A stretch of DNA of 64,000 nucleotides, taken from contig JAZNPP010000056.1 in assembly GCA_045589695.1 (NCBI GenBank), forward strand, positions 5,130 through 69,129. The letters are read 5' to 3'. This stretch comes from HGM04593 sp045589695 (GTDB taxonomy: Bacteria > Bacteroidota > Bacteroidia > Bacteroidales > Bacteroidaceae). The position numbers and the translations under genes were made by a program. Position 1 is the first letter of the stretch, and each line of letters starts with the position of its first letter. Positions 1 through 8,646 of the stretch are shown here, piece after piece. The notes under the pieces are model-generated. The model had not been told where the DNA came from and made no database searches. It saw nothing but the letters and a program-made list of their open reading frames with translations.

Positions 1-188
1 AACGCCAACGTTTCGGGCTGCAGCTCATTTATGACAATGCTTATGCTCTCGGCGCCGTGCCGCTCGAAAATTCTTATCAGACGCTCGATGATAGGCGTTC
101 CGTTCAGCTCTACTAAAGGCTTGGGCTTAATCACGCCCTCATTTGCCAGTCGTGACCCCTCGCCTGCGGCTATAATGGCGAAATTCAT
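1..188 (-). CDS. Sugar-phosphate nucleotidyltransferase, C-terminus cut off by window edge
   Basis: Only the first 62 codons lie in the window; the gene runs off the left edge. The start MNFAIIAAGEGSRL carries the glycine-rich nucleotide-binding signature of the NTP_transferase / MobA-like superfamily, followed by KPKPLVELNGTPIIE, the conserved lysine-containing segment that contacts the nucleotide and sugar phosphate. Members activate sugars as NDP-sugars in the cytoplasm; the substrate cannot be told from this fragment. The ATG overlaps the TAA stop of the upstream pdxA gene by one base, so the two are very likely co-transcribed and translationally coupled. Confidence 0.8.
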   Translation of the reverse strand, partial: MNFAIIAAGEGSRLANEGVIKPKPLVELNGTPIIERLIRIFERHGAESISIVINELQPETLA

Positions 189-1285
189 TATTCCTCGTCG
201 TTCTGTTGAAGGTTCAGGCGGTTGCTGTCGTCACGTTTCTCGAAGTAGAGCTTGCGTAGCGGGTTGCGTCGCGCCTTGTCATACATGTCACGGTTGCGCT
301 GTATGTCAATGGCTGAATATATTGCCTGACGGAACGAGTTCTCGTCGGCAACGCCCTTGCCCGCGATGTCGAGCGCGACGCCGTGCGCAGGCGACGTGCG
401 TACTACCGGCAGCCCGGCGGTGAAATTCACCCCTTCGTTCATGGCCAGTGTCTTGAACGGAGCCAGTCCCTGGTCGTGGTACATCGCGAGTACCGCATCG
501 AAATCGGCATACTTGCCGCTGCCCATAAAGCCGTCCGTAGCGAACGGGCCGTAGCAGAATATGCCGCTGTCGTTCATCTTGCGTACGGTGGGAGCTATAA
601 TCTCCTGCTCTTCGGTGCCGAGCAGGCCGTTGTCTCCCGCATGCGGGTTGAGCGACAGCACGGCAATCTTCGGCGCGTCAATATTGAAATCCCTAATAAG
701 GCTCTCGTTGAGCAGGGTTATCTTCTCTTCGAGAAGTTCTGCGGTTATCGCTGCCGGTATGTCGCGCAGAGCCATGTGCGATGTGGCTACAGCTACCCTC
801 ATGTCGCCGCTGCACAGAATCATTAATGACTTCTCTCCGTTTCCGCAACGCTCCTGAAGGTATTCGGTGTGTCCAGGGAAGCGGAACTTGTCGTTCTGGA
901 TAGAACTCTTGTTTATCGGTGCCGTTACCAATGCGTCTATTTTGCCCTCCTGAAAATCCTTCATTGCCGCTTCAAGAGCTTCGAAGGCCGCCTGTCCTGC
1001 ATCGCTGGTGGCTGTGCCAAACTCAATATGTATCTCGTCGCTGTTGCAGTTGATGATGTTCAGTTTCCCGGCCTGCGCTTCGTCGGCGTTGGATATAGTG
1101 TTGTATGGCGTCTCCATCTCAAGAGCCTTGCGGTGGTATGCCGCAGCCTTCGGAGAGCCGTAGATGACAGGCGTGCAGATGTCGAACATCTCAGGGTTGT
1201 CGAAAGCCTTGAATATAATCTCGTAACCGACGCCGTTTATGTCGCCTTGCGTAATTCCGATACGCATTTTTCTGTTCTCACTCAT
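188..1285 (-). CDS. pdxA: 4-hydroxythreonine-4-phosphate dehydrogenase
   Basis: Catalyses NAD-dependent oxidation of 4-phosphohydroxythreonine in the DXP-dependent pyridoxal phosphate pathway. The 365-residue length is slightly above the usual ~330. The three metal-ligand histidines of the family fit His170 (TSHMALRD), His215 (LNPHAGDNG) and His270 (MYHDQGLAPFK), and the substrate loops GHTEYL (138-143) and SPAHG (298-302) are intact. Met1 was kept, but Met7 (MRIGITQGD) is an equally good start because family members usually begin there. It is followed after 17 bases by the DUF4837 lipoprotein gene on its 5' side and overlaps the next nucleotidyltransferase, giving a minus-strand operon rlmN-DUF4837-pdxA-NTase. 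Confidence 0.95.
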   Translation of the reverse strand: MSENRKMRIGITQGDINGVGYEIIFKAFDNPEMFDICTPVIYGSPKAAAYHRKALEMETPYNTISNADEAQAGKLNIINCNSDEIHIEFGTATSDAGQAAFEALEAAMKDFQEGKIDALVTAPINKSSIQNDKFRFPGHTEYLQERCGNGEKSLMILCSGDMRVAVATSHMALRDIPAAITAELLEEKITLLNESLIRDFNIDAPKIAVLSLNPHAGDNGLLGTEEQEIIAPTVRKMNDSGIFCYGPFATDGFMGSGKYADFDAVLAMYHDQGLAPFKTLAMNEGVNFTAGLPVVRTSPAHGVALDIAGKGVADENSFRQAIYSAIDIQRNRDMYDKARRNPLRKLYFEKRDDSNRLNLQQNDEE

Positions 1286-1302
1286 TTTGAAATATATCTT
1301 GT

Positions 1303-2358
1303 TTATTGTTTTTCTTCTTTTTCCGTTTCGGTCTCAATGACTACCTGCGGCAAGTGTATGCTGTTTTCTATGAGCTTGTCTGCCGGCAGCTTCAGCGTGT
1401 AGAGCGACGCCTCAAGCTTTCTAATGAAACGGCCTTTCTTCTGTCCTGCAGCATACACGAAAGCCTCGACCACGATTACTCTGCCGTTCTGCTCGTCTAC
1501 AACGGAGTGCGACACGAACGGGCCTCCCATCATGTCGTTTTCCATGTACCATAGTCCTCTCGCTATCTGCAGGTAGCGGTCCTTGTACGATGTCTCCGTT
1601 ATATTTACATATCCGGGTTCGGTCTGTATGTACTGTCCCGGTTTTCCTCCGGGCATGTTTATCTTCATCACCGAATCACGCCTCTGCGTGTAGCTGTCAA
1701 GGGAGAAGTTATCGACCGAAGTGTAAGGGTAGCTGTAAACCGCGAAACTGAGAATTTCAGGGTTTACCGAATTGAAGTCCGACAGCCATACGAAATTTTC
1801 TCCTCTCTTTTCTCCGTTCATCTCAACGGGAATCAGCAGCTCGCAGTCGAACATCTCCTTTACTGTAGCCAACGCATTAGGGTTGTGACGCTGTTTCAGG
1901 TTGTCTATCTGTCTGTTCATCTCCACCGCCGTGAAGAAGTCTACAATAAGCTGGTAGTTCTTTGTAATGTATTCCGCCAGTTGTGCGTTCGACTGAGCCT
2001 GCATCGTCATAATCATCTGCGGCCTTGCGAATATGTCTTCCGAGTACTTGAATAACGCTCTTGAATACATGCGTTCGTTTATGTCAATGTTGATTATGTT
2101 GCGGAACGGCTTTGTCATGTTGCTCAATTCATTCACCCTCGATATTCTGAACGAACGTTCCGACTGCGGAAGCCCCGGGATATCGGTGTCAAGAGCATTC
2201 TCCAGCGCTCTGCCGGCAGGTGAGTCCCAAAATTCCTGGCTGCAAACGACAAGCACTTCGTACGGGTTGCCGACAGCGCTTCTCTTGAATGTGTCGTTGT
2301 TGCCTCCGCATGCGGCCAACAGTATTGTCGCAAGTAAAATGGATAAAATCTTTTTCAT
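1303..2358 (-). CDS. DUF4837 family lipoprotein
   Basis: A 351-residue predicted lipoprotein. The N-terminus MKKILSILLATILLAACGG is a type II signal peptide with lipobox LAAC and Cys17 as the acylated residue. The remainder resembles DUF4837, a Bacteroidota-restricted family of unknown function commonly found next to rlmN and pdxA, as here. No catalytic motif is visible; the body is a mixed alpha/beta soluble domain presumably in the periplasm or at a membrane face. The gap to rlmN is only 4 bases. The family assignment is from memory of sequence and context; function is unknown. Confidence 0.8.
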   Translation of the reverse strand: MKKILSILLATILLAACGGNNDTFKRSAVGNPYEVLVVCSQEFWDSPAGRALENALDTDIPGLPQSERSFRISRVNELSNMTKPFRNIINIDINERMYSRALFKYSEDIFARPQMIMTMQAQSNAQLAEYITKNYQLIVDFFTAVEMNRQIDNLKQRHNPNALATVKEMFDCELLIPVEMNGEKRGENFVWLSDFNSVNPEILSFAVYSYPYTSVDNFSLDSYTQRRDSVMKINMPGGKPGQYIQTEPGYVNITETSYKDRYLQIARGLWYMENDMMGGPFVSHSVVDEQNGRVIVVEAFVYAAGQKKGRFIRKLEASLYTLKLPADKLIENSIHLPQVVIETETEKEEKQ

Positions 2359-2362
2359 ATTA

Positions 2363-3415
2363 TCAATTGTTTTCGGTTATTCTGTTCTCATTCTCCTGCT
2401 TGAGCGTAGAGAGCATGCCGCATGCGGCAAATATGTCTTCTCCCCGTGAGGCTCTTATAGTCGTGAAAAGGCCGTTCTTCGTGAGGTAGTCCCTCAGCTC
2501 CACCATTCCTTTTTCGTCTACACCTTCAAGCGGTACTCCTGGTATTGCGTGGTAACGTATCAGGTTTATCCTGCAATCGATGCCGCTGAGCAGTTTCAGC
2601 AGCTTCCTGGCATGGAATTGCGTTTCGTTAATGCCTTTGAACACAATATACTCGAATGTGAGCCTTCTCTGGCGGCTGAAGTCGTACTCCCTCAGCAGCT
2701 CAATCATTTCTGTAATAGAAAAACCCTTCTCGGCAGGCATTATCTCTGCGCGTTTCTCTGGCATAGGGTGGTGCAGGCTTATGGCGATGTGGTAATCGCC
2801 GGAGTCTAGCAGCCGTTTCAGCCCTTTACGTAATCCTACCGACGAAACAGTCAGGCGGTGCGGGCTCCATGCAAGGCCATAGCCGGCCGTGAGTATCTCT
2901 ATTGCCTGCAACAGGTTGTCGAGATTATCGCAGGGTTCTCCCATGCCCATGAACACTATGTTCGTAAGCCTTTCGAATTCCGGCAGGGCGAATATCTGGT
3001 TTATAATCTCGTTAGCTGTAAGGTTTGCTGTGTACTTCTGCTTTCCTGTCATGCAGAAGAGGCAGTTCATCTTGCAGCCCACCTGTGACGACACGCAGAG
3101 AGTGGCACGTTCGCCGTCAGGAATGAATACCGCCTCGACGAAATGCCCGTCATTGACCTTGTAAAGGTATTTGACGGTTCCGTCTGCAGACCTCGCTTCG
3201 TCGGCAGGCGATGAATAGCCCACTTCGAAAAGTTCGTTCAGCCTCTCCCTGTTCTTTAGCGAAATATTTGACATCTCGTCTATTGAGCGTGCCCTCTTCT
3301 TGTATACCCAGTCGGCTATCTGCTTTGCCGTGAACGCAGGCATGCCGGCCTCCTTGACAGCCTCTTTGAGCATGTCAAGCGTCATTCCCGCCAATCTCTT
3401 CTTGTTAGAACCCAT
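2363..3415 (-). CDS. rlmN: Dual-specificity RNA methyltransferase (23S rRNA A2503 / tRNA A37)
   Basis: A radical-SAM enzyme making 2-methyladenosine at A2503 of 23S rRNA and A37 of some tRNAs. The iron-sulfur triad CxxxCxxC is present at Cys114, Cys118 and Cys121 (CKMNCLFC), the glycine motif at MGMGEPCDN, and the C-terminal TIRASRGEDIFAACGML supplies the second catalytic cysteine (Cys332), as in E. coli RlmN. Length of 350 residues is normal. It is the first gene of the minus-strand operon and diverges from the glycosyltransferase/DUF4922 gene; a TATCTTCGC box lies about 50 bases upstream. Confidence 0.96.
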   Translation of the reverse strand: MGSNKKRLAGMTLDMLKEAVKEAGMPAFTAKQIADWVYKKRARSIDEMSNISLKNRERLNELFEVGYSSPADEARSADGTVKYLYKVNDGHFVEAVFIPDGERATLCVSSQVGCKMNCLFCMTGKQKYTANLTANEIINQIFALPEFERLTNIVFMGMGEPCDNLDNLLQAIEILTAGYGLAWSPHRLTVSSVGLRKGLKRLLDSGDYHIAISLHHPMPEKRAEIMPAEKGFSITEMIELLREYDFSRQRRLTFEYIVFKGINETQFHARKLLKLLSGIDCRINLIRYHAIPGVPLEGVDEKGMVELRDYLTKNGLFTTIRASRGEDIFAACGMLSTLKQENENRITENN

Positions 3416-3592
3416 CTTCTATCCTTATGAATCTCCGCACTATCCGGAATATAAACAATAATGCGAAGATAGTGCAAAAAAGTGGTTTTCTCTTTATATC
3501 TTTAAATAAAATATATTTATATAACTAAATATTCATCCTGCTTGTTGCGTGATTGCGCCTCTTTTTATTAAATTCGCAGAAAATAGTTTGTT
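3416..3592. promoter_or_regulatory. Divergent promoter region rlmN / GT-DUF4922
   Basis: AT-rich 177-base gap between divergent genes. On the minus strand TATCTTCGC (3471 to 3463) fits the Bacteroidota -7 box for rlmN; on the plus strand TTAAATTCGC (3568-3577) is a weaker match upstream of the ATG at 3593, with a TTG at 3544. I could not find a convincing -33 TTTG at the right distance for either, so the exact start sites are uncertain. Confidence 0.35.
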
Positions 3593-6010
3593 ATGGAAAA
3601 TCGCTCGATAGAGCTGTTCATTCCGCTCGAGTATGCCGGTGAGCTGCCTGCATACGTAAAATCGTTGGCGGCGGAACAGCGGATAAAACATATATGGCTG
3701 TGGAGCATGTCGCCCGTTGAAATACGGCTTCCGGAGAAGATGGAAATGGTTATCACCGACTCAACGTTTTCTACGGCGTTCTTCAAGAAAATGGCAAGGC
3801 TGGCTACGGCGGACTATATGCTTTATGTAAGCAAACCGGGAGTAAGTGTCTTTGCCGAAGCGCTTTTTGAACTGTGCGATACTATGCCTTCCGGGGCCTC
3901 TATGGCATACGGCCATTACCGTAAGATTATCGATGAAAAGGCGCAGGACGCTCCGACTATCGATTGTCTTGACGGCAGTCTGCGTAACGATTTTGACTTT
4001 GGTCCGGTGCGTCTGTTCAAAGTGTCCGCTTTGAAAAAGTATATTGAAACGGAACTTGCCGAATACAAATACGCAGGTCTTTATCAGTTGCGTCTTGCTC
4101 TTTCAAGAATGGGCGCGATACATCATTATAACGGCTGTCTGTCAGCCGAAAATGAGAGCGACAACCGCAAGAGCGGCGAAAAGCAGTTCGACTATGTAAA
4201 CCCATCGCAGCGCGACGTGCAGTTGGAAATGGAACGTGCGTGTACCCGTCACCTCAAAGACACGGGGGCTCTGCTTCCGCCGTGCAAGTATAGCGGAATA
4301 GACCTTTCTATCGGTGATTTTCCTGTTGAGGCCTCGGTAGTCATACCTGTTTTGAACAGGGAAAAGACGATTGCCGATGCGATATCTTCCGTGCTTGCTC
4401 AAGAGTGTTCGTTCAAATTCAATGTGTTAGTGGTAGACAACCATTCGACAGACAGGACAGGCGAAATAATAGAGTCGTTCGATGACGGCAGGGTCGTGCA
4501 TATTATCCCTGAAGCCAATGATCTGGGAATAGGCGGCTGTTGGAATCTTGCGGTGAACGACTCACGTTGCGGCCGTTTTGCCGTACAGCTTGACAGCGAC
4601 GACCTCTACAGTGACGGGTCTGTATTGCAGAAGATTGTCGATGAATTCTACAAACAGGGCTGCGCCATGCTTGTAGGTACATACCGCATATGTGACTTTG
4701 ATTTGAATACGTTGCCTCCCGGGGTCATCGACCATAGGGAATGGACCGAAGAGAACGGACGTAACAATGCTCTTAGAATTAACGGTTTAGGCGCTCCTCG
4801 CGCTTTTTATACGCCTGTAATACGTAAGGTCGGTTTCCCTAATGTCAGCTACGGCGAAGATTATGCGGTTGGCTTGCGTATATCCCGCAGCTATCGTATC
4901 GGCCGGATATACGATGTCCTTTACCTTTGCCGCCGTTGGGGCGGAAATTCCGATGCGGCCCTTTCGCACGAAAAGGTAAATGCGAATAATCTTTACAAGG
5001 ACTCTCTTCGTACAGCGGAACTGAACGCCCGAAAAGAGCTGATGAAATCGATGAAAATACCCGCTATGGAAGAACTCGTACGGTTCTTCGAACGGCAATT
5101 GGAGTGTTGGAGCGATGCGGCCGAACGTTGTCGTGCCCTTGAAAAGGTCAGCCAAAAGAGGCTCGGCAACGGCATTACGCTTCAGTTCAACCCTTCACGC
5201 GCCGTTTCAGCATCGGCGAAAGTGGACAAAGATTCGATAAGGCGACGCGAATGTTTCTTATGTGCGGCCAACCGTCCCTCCTGCCAATTGGTCGAAGATG
5301 TTCTCGGAAGTATGGAGCTGCTCGTGAACCCGTACCCTATACTGCCGTTCCATTTTACGTTGCCTATGAAAGAGCATGTTCCGCAAGAGTTGTCAAGAAT
5401 GTATGCCGACATGCTGCTGCTTGCAAGAGAGTGGCAAGGCATGGTCCTGTTCTATAATGGTGCCCGATGCGGCGCTTCGGCCCCGGACCATGCGCATCTT
5501 CAAGCGGTAAGGGCTGCCGACGTTCCCATGCTCGGCGGCGAATGGCGCGAAACAATCTCTTCATCGCTTGAGCCTTTGCGTTACAACGGCGGTGGAGTTA
5601 TATACAGAGCCTGCGGCTACCTTGTTCCGCTGTTCATGATTCAGGCTTCCGGCGTAGAGGAATCGATGCGGCTTATGAGGCTCATGGTCTCTGCTATGCC
5701 TCTCATTGACGGCGAAAGCGAGCCCGGAATGAATGCGTTCTGCTATTATACCCCTTCGGACGGTTATGTTACTATAGTAATCCCGCGCTCGAAGCACCGT
5801 CCCGAATGTTACGGTACCGAGGGCGAAAAGGGACGTATGATCAGCCCCGGTGCTCTTGACATGGCTTCGCTCATGATTGCTCCGCAAGAGAATGATTATA
5901 TGTATCTTTGTGCCGAAGAGGCCCTTGCTATTCTCAAAGAGGTGGGCATAAGCGAAGAGGATGCCGCCGAAATTTCAGAAAATATAATTTCCGCTCATGA
6001 AAACAATTGA
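3593..6010 (+). CDS. GT2 glycosyltransferase fused to HIT-like DUF4922 domain
   Basis: An 805-residue soluble protein with three parts. Residues 1 to about 230 are unassigned, perhaps a degenerate GT-A fold. Residues 246 to about 455 are a family 2 glycosyltransferase (start ASVVIPVLNREKTI; acidic LDSDD at 333-337; GEDYAVG near 421). Residues about 540-790 match DUF4922, a HIT-superfamily domain: Cys554 and Cys557 form a CxxC, and PDHAHLQ gives a His633-x-His635-x-Gln637 motif of the GalT / Ap4A phosphorylase type, where the second His is normally the nucleotidylated residue. This suggests NDP-sugar transfer linked to nucleotide-sugar phosphorolysis or nucleotidyl transfer; the substrate is unknown. 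No signal peptide or membrane segment is seen. It overlaps the SpoIID gene by 14 bases. Confidence 0.82.
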   Translation: MENRSIELFIPLEYAGELPAYVKSLAAEQRIKHIWLWSMSPVEIRLPEKMEMVITDSTFSTAFFKKMARLATADYMLYVSKPGVSVFAEALFELCDTMPSGASMAYGHYRKIIDEKAQDAPTIDCLDGSLRNDFDFGPVRLFKVSALKKYIETELAEYKYAGLYQLRLALSRMGAIHHYNGCLSAENESDNRKSGEKQFDYVNPSQRDVQLEMERACTRHLKDTGALLPPCKYSGIDLSIGDFPVEASVVIPVLNREKTIADAISSVLAQECSFKFNVLVVDNHSTDRTGEIIESFDDGRVVHIIPEANDLGIGGCWNLAVNDSRCGRFAVQLDSDDLYSDGSVLQKIVDEFYKQGCAMLVGTYRICDFDLNTLPPGVIDHREWTEENGRNNALRINGLGAPRAFYTPVIRKVGFPNVSYGEDYAVGLRISRSYRIGRIYDVLYLCRRWGGNSDAALSHEKVNANNLYKDSLRTAELNARKELMKSMKIPAMEELVRFFERQLECWSDAAERCRALEKVSQKRLGNGITLQFNPSRAVSASAKVDKDSIRRRECFLCAANRPSCQLVEDVLGSMELLVNPYPILPFHFTLPMKEHVPQELSRMYADMLLLAREWQGMVLFYNGARCGASAPDHAHLQAVRAADVPMLGGEWRETISSSLEPLRYNGGGVIYRACGYLVPLFMIQASGVEESMRLMRLMVSAMPLIDGESEPGMNAFCYYTPSDGYVTIVIPRSKHRPECYGTEGEKGRMISPGALDMASLMIAPQENDYMYLCAEEALAILKEVGISEEDAAEISENIISAHENN

Positions 6011-7280
6011 TGTCGGCATATTGCGTTCTTCGCGGATAAGCTTCGATTTAATCGGGAGTTTCAGCTCCTCAGCGGGAAAGGCCGCTGTAAAAAACGACGT
6101 TTTCATCGAGAACGGAAAACTCTCTTTTGGCGGCAGACTGTATGACTCGCTCAAGTTTACTCCATGTAACGGCGATTCTCTCTTTACCTTGCATGACGTT
6201 ACGATAGGCGTGAACTTCCATTGGCAAAGAAAGGAGTCGCAAAGCTTTAAAGGCGAGTTGCTTTTTATTGTCGAAGATAACGAGGCGCGTGCCATTAACA
6301 GAATTGCGGTCGAGGATTATCTCGTAAGCGTAATATCGAGCGAGATGTCCGCAACTTCTTCTCTTGAATTCCTTAAGGCTCATGCTGTTATATCACGCAG
6401 TTGGCTTTATGCGCAGCTCGAAAGAAAACAAAAGGTTGAATACGGAACATTGGGCTTTGAGAACGAAAAAGAGGTAGTGCGTTGGTACGCAAGGGAGGAC
6501 CACACGCTGTTTGACTTCTGTGCCGACGACCATTGCCAACGTTATCAGGGCATTACCCGTGCCGCAAATCCTAACGTGGCTCTTGCTGTGAATGAGACAA
6601 GGAATCTGGTGCTTAAGTACGACGGCGAGGTCTGCGATGCCCGTTTCAGCAAGTGCTGCGGCGGAGTGACGGAACTTTTCTCTTCGTGTTGGGAAAGTGC
6701 GGAATATCCGTATCTCAAGGCTCTCAGGGATGCCGCGGGTTGCGGGCCTGTTCCCGTTCTTTCGACCGAAGAGGGGGCAAGAATGTGGATAGAGTCATCG
6801 CCCGAATCTTTCTGTTCAACAACGGAAAAAGTTGTGCTGTCGCAGATACTTAACGGCTACGACAAGGAGACCAATGACTTCTACCGTTGGCGTGTGGAAT
6901 ATTCGCAGAGCGAGCTTTCTGAACTTGTAGCGGAGCGCTCCGGTATCGATTTCGGAACAATCGAGGAACTTGTGCCGATTGAACGGGGCTCTTCGGGCAG
7001 GATAGTGAGACTGCGTGTGGCAGGCAGCAAGGCGGAACGCATTGTCGGCAAAGAACTCGAGATACGTCGTTGGCTCTCGAAGAGCCACCTCTACAGTTCG
7101 GCTTTTGTCGTTGATAAGGTCATGCGTGACGGAGTATGCTTCTTTGTCATCAAAGGCGCTGGCTGGGGGCACGGAGTCGGACTTTGCCAAATTGGAGCCG
7201 CAATGATGGGCGAGCAAGGTATGGGTTATAAGGCGATTCTTGCCCGTTATTACCCTGGCGCATCTTTGGAAAGTGCGTGA
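5997..7280 (+). CDS. SpoIID/LytB domain protein without signal peptide
   Basis: A 427-residue protein whose region 98 to about 260 matches the SpoIID/LytB family (INRIAVEDYLVSVISSEMS, with the conserved Glu116 that corresponds to the catalytic glutamate of SpoIID, then AHAVISRSWLYAQ). The C-terminal GWGHGVGLCQIG (about 389-400) is the family's closing motif. SpoIID is a lytic transglycosylase acting on peptide-free peptidoglycan glycan strands. Oddly, the N-terminus MKTIDVGILRSSRISF is not a signal sequence, so export is not evident. The ATG lies inside the end of the GT2-DUF4922 gene, so the two are translationally coupled, suggesting a shared pathway on a muramyl or related sugar. Confidence 0.85.
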   Translation: MKTIDVGILRSSRISFDLIGSFSSSAGKAAVKNDVFIENGKLSFGGRLYDSLKFTPCNGDSLFTLHDVTIGVNFHWQRKESQSFKGELLFIVEDNEARAINRIAVEDYLVSVISSEMSATSSLEFLKAHAVISRSWLYAQLERKQKVEYGTLGFENEKEVVRWYAREDHTLFDFCADDHCQRYQGITRAANPNVALAVNETRNLVLKYDGEVCDARFSKCCGGVTELFSSCWESAEYPYLKALRDAAGCGPVPVLSTEEGARMWIESSPESFCSTTEKVVLSQILNGYDKETNDFYRWRVEYSQSELSELVAERSGIDFGTIEELVPIERGSSGRIVRLRVAGSKAERIVGKELEIRRWLSKSHLYSSAFVVDKVMRDGVCFFVIKGAGWGHGVGLCQIGAAMMGEQGMGYKAILARYYPGASLESA

Positions 7281-7434
7281 ATGAAATTATTATTGTTGAA
7301 TAAAACATGCGTATTTAATCTTTTTTTATAAAAAATGTATTTTGTAAGAAACTATTTAGTACTTTTATACAGCAATTTCATAATATTAAACAAATATTTC
7401 CGTTACCTATTATAAGCAATAATATATTTCTTGA

Positions 7435-8637
7435 ATGAAGATTCTATTTATCACCGACAATTTCCCGCCGGAAGTAAATGCGCCGGCGACACGAACATAC
7501 GAGCATTGCAAGGAATGGGTAAATGCCGGTCACGACGTGACGGTCATAACTTGCCATCCTAATTTTCCTGTCGGGCGTGTGTATGATGGGTATAAGAACA
7601 CATGGAAAAAAAAGGAGGTTGTCGATGGAATAAACGTTATCCGTGTCTGGACGTACATTTCATCAAACAGAGGCTTCTTAAAACGAATACTTGATTATAT
7701 AAGCTTCTCGGTCACATCATTTTTGGCGGGTCTTTTCTGCAAGTGCGACGTTATTATAGCCACTTCGCCTCAATTCTTTACGGCCTTGTCGGGCAGGACT
7801 CTCCATTTTTTCAAACGTAAGCCGTGGATAATGGAGGTGCGTGATTTGTGGCCGGATTCAATAAAGACTGTCGGCGCAATGAAAGAAGGTTTGGTGCTGC
7901 GTTACTTCTCTAAAGAAGAGATGTGGTGCTACCGCTCTGCCAAAAAGATTGTCGTTGTGACTGATACGTTCAAGAAAATCATATCGGAGCGAGGCATTGA
8001 CCCCGAAAAGATACATGTTATAAAAAACGGCAGTAACCTCGAACTGTTCACGTCCCGTGAGAAACCGAAAGAGCTTGTTGAAAAATACGGGCTTGAAGGA
8101 AAACGTGTATTGGGTTATGTGGGTACAATAGGCATGGCGCATAATATCGCTTTCCTTATAGATTGCGTGAAAGACTTGCCCGAATATAAGTTCATGATAT
8201 TGGGCGAGGGCGCAGAAAAGGACAATCTTAAAAAGAAGGTTGCGGACGAAGGCATTGATAATGTCTTTTTTATCGACTCCGTATCAAAGGATAAGGTTGC
8301 CGATTATGTTGCTCTGCAGGATGCGGCTCTTGTTAATTTGCGTCGTGACCCTCTTTTTACTACGGTAATACCTTCGAAAATTTTTGAGACCGCCGCCATG
8401 CGCATACCTATCTTGTTGGGAGTGGACGGCGAGGCGCGTTCATTGGTCGAGAAATACAATGCCGGTCTCTTTTATGAGCCCGAAAACAGGGACGACTTTC
8501 TTAAGAAGCTCGACTCGCTTTTTAAAGACAAGGATGTCTATGCCGCATGCCAAGAGGGCGGAGTTAAGCTGTCAATGGATTTTGACCGCAAAAAATTAGC
8601 GGCACGCATGCTCGAAGTGGTAACTGATGCAAAATAA
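7435..8637 (+). CDS. GT4 family glycosyltransferase (WbuB-like)
   Basis: A 400-residue GT-B fold retaining glycosyltransferase. The start MKILFITDNFPPEVNAPATR followed by TYEHCKEWVNAGHDV closely resembles WbuB-type L-fucosamine transferases of O-antigen synthesis. A C-terminal nucleotide-sugar site is visible as HVIKNGSNLELF (about 195) and the acidic pair in KIFETAAMRIPILLG. It presumably adds the second sugar to an undecaprenyl-linked acceptor made by the phosphoglycosyl transferase that follows 9 bases later. The upstream 154 bases are very AT-rich with no clear promoter. Donor sugar is inferred only by likeness. Confidence 0.88.
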   Translation: MKILFITDNFPPEVNAPATRTYEHCKEWVNAGHDVTVITCHPNFPVGRVYDGYKNTWKKKEVVDGINVIRVWTYISSNRGFLKRILDYISFSVTSFLAGLFCKCDVIIATSPQFFTALSGRTLHFFKRKPWIMEVRDLWPDSIKTVGAMKEGLVLRYFSKEEMWCYRSAKKIVVVTDTFKKIISERGIDPEKIHVIKNGSNLELFTSREKPKELVEKYGLEGKRVLGYVGTIGMAHNIAFLIDCVKDLPEYKFMILGEGAEKDNLKKKVADEGIDNVFFIDSVSKDKVADYVALQDAALVNLRRDPLFTTVIPSKIFETAAMRIPILLGVDGEARSLVEKYNAGLFYEPENRDDFLKKLDSLFKDKDVYAACQEGGVKLSMDFDRKKLAARMLEVVTDAK

Positions 8638-8646
8638 AGGATCGTT

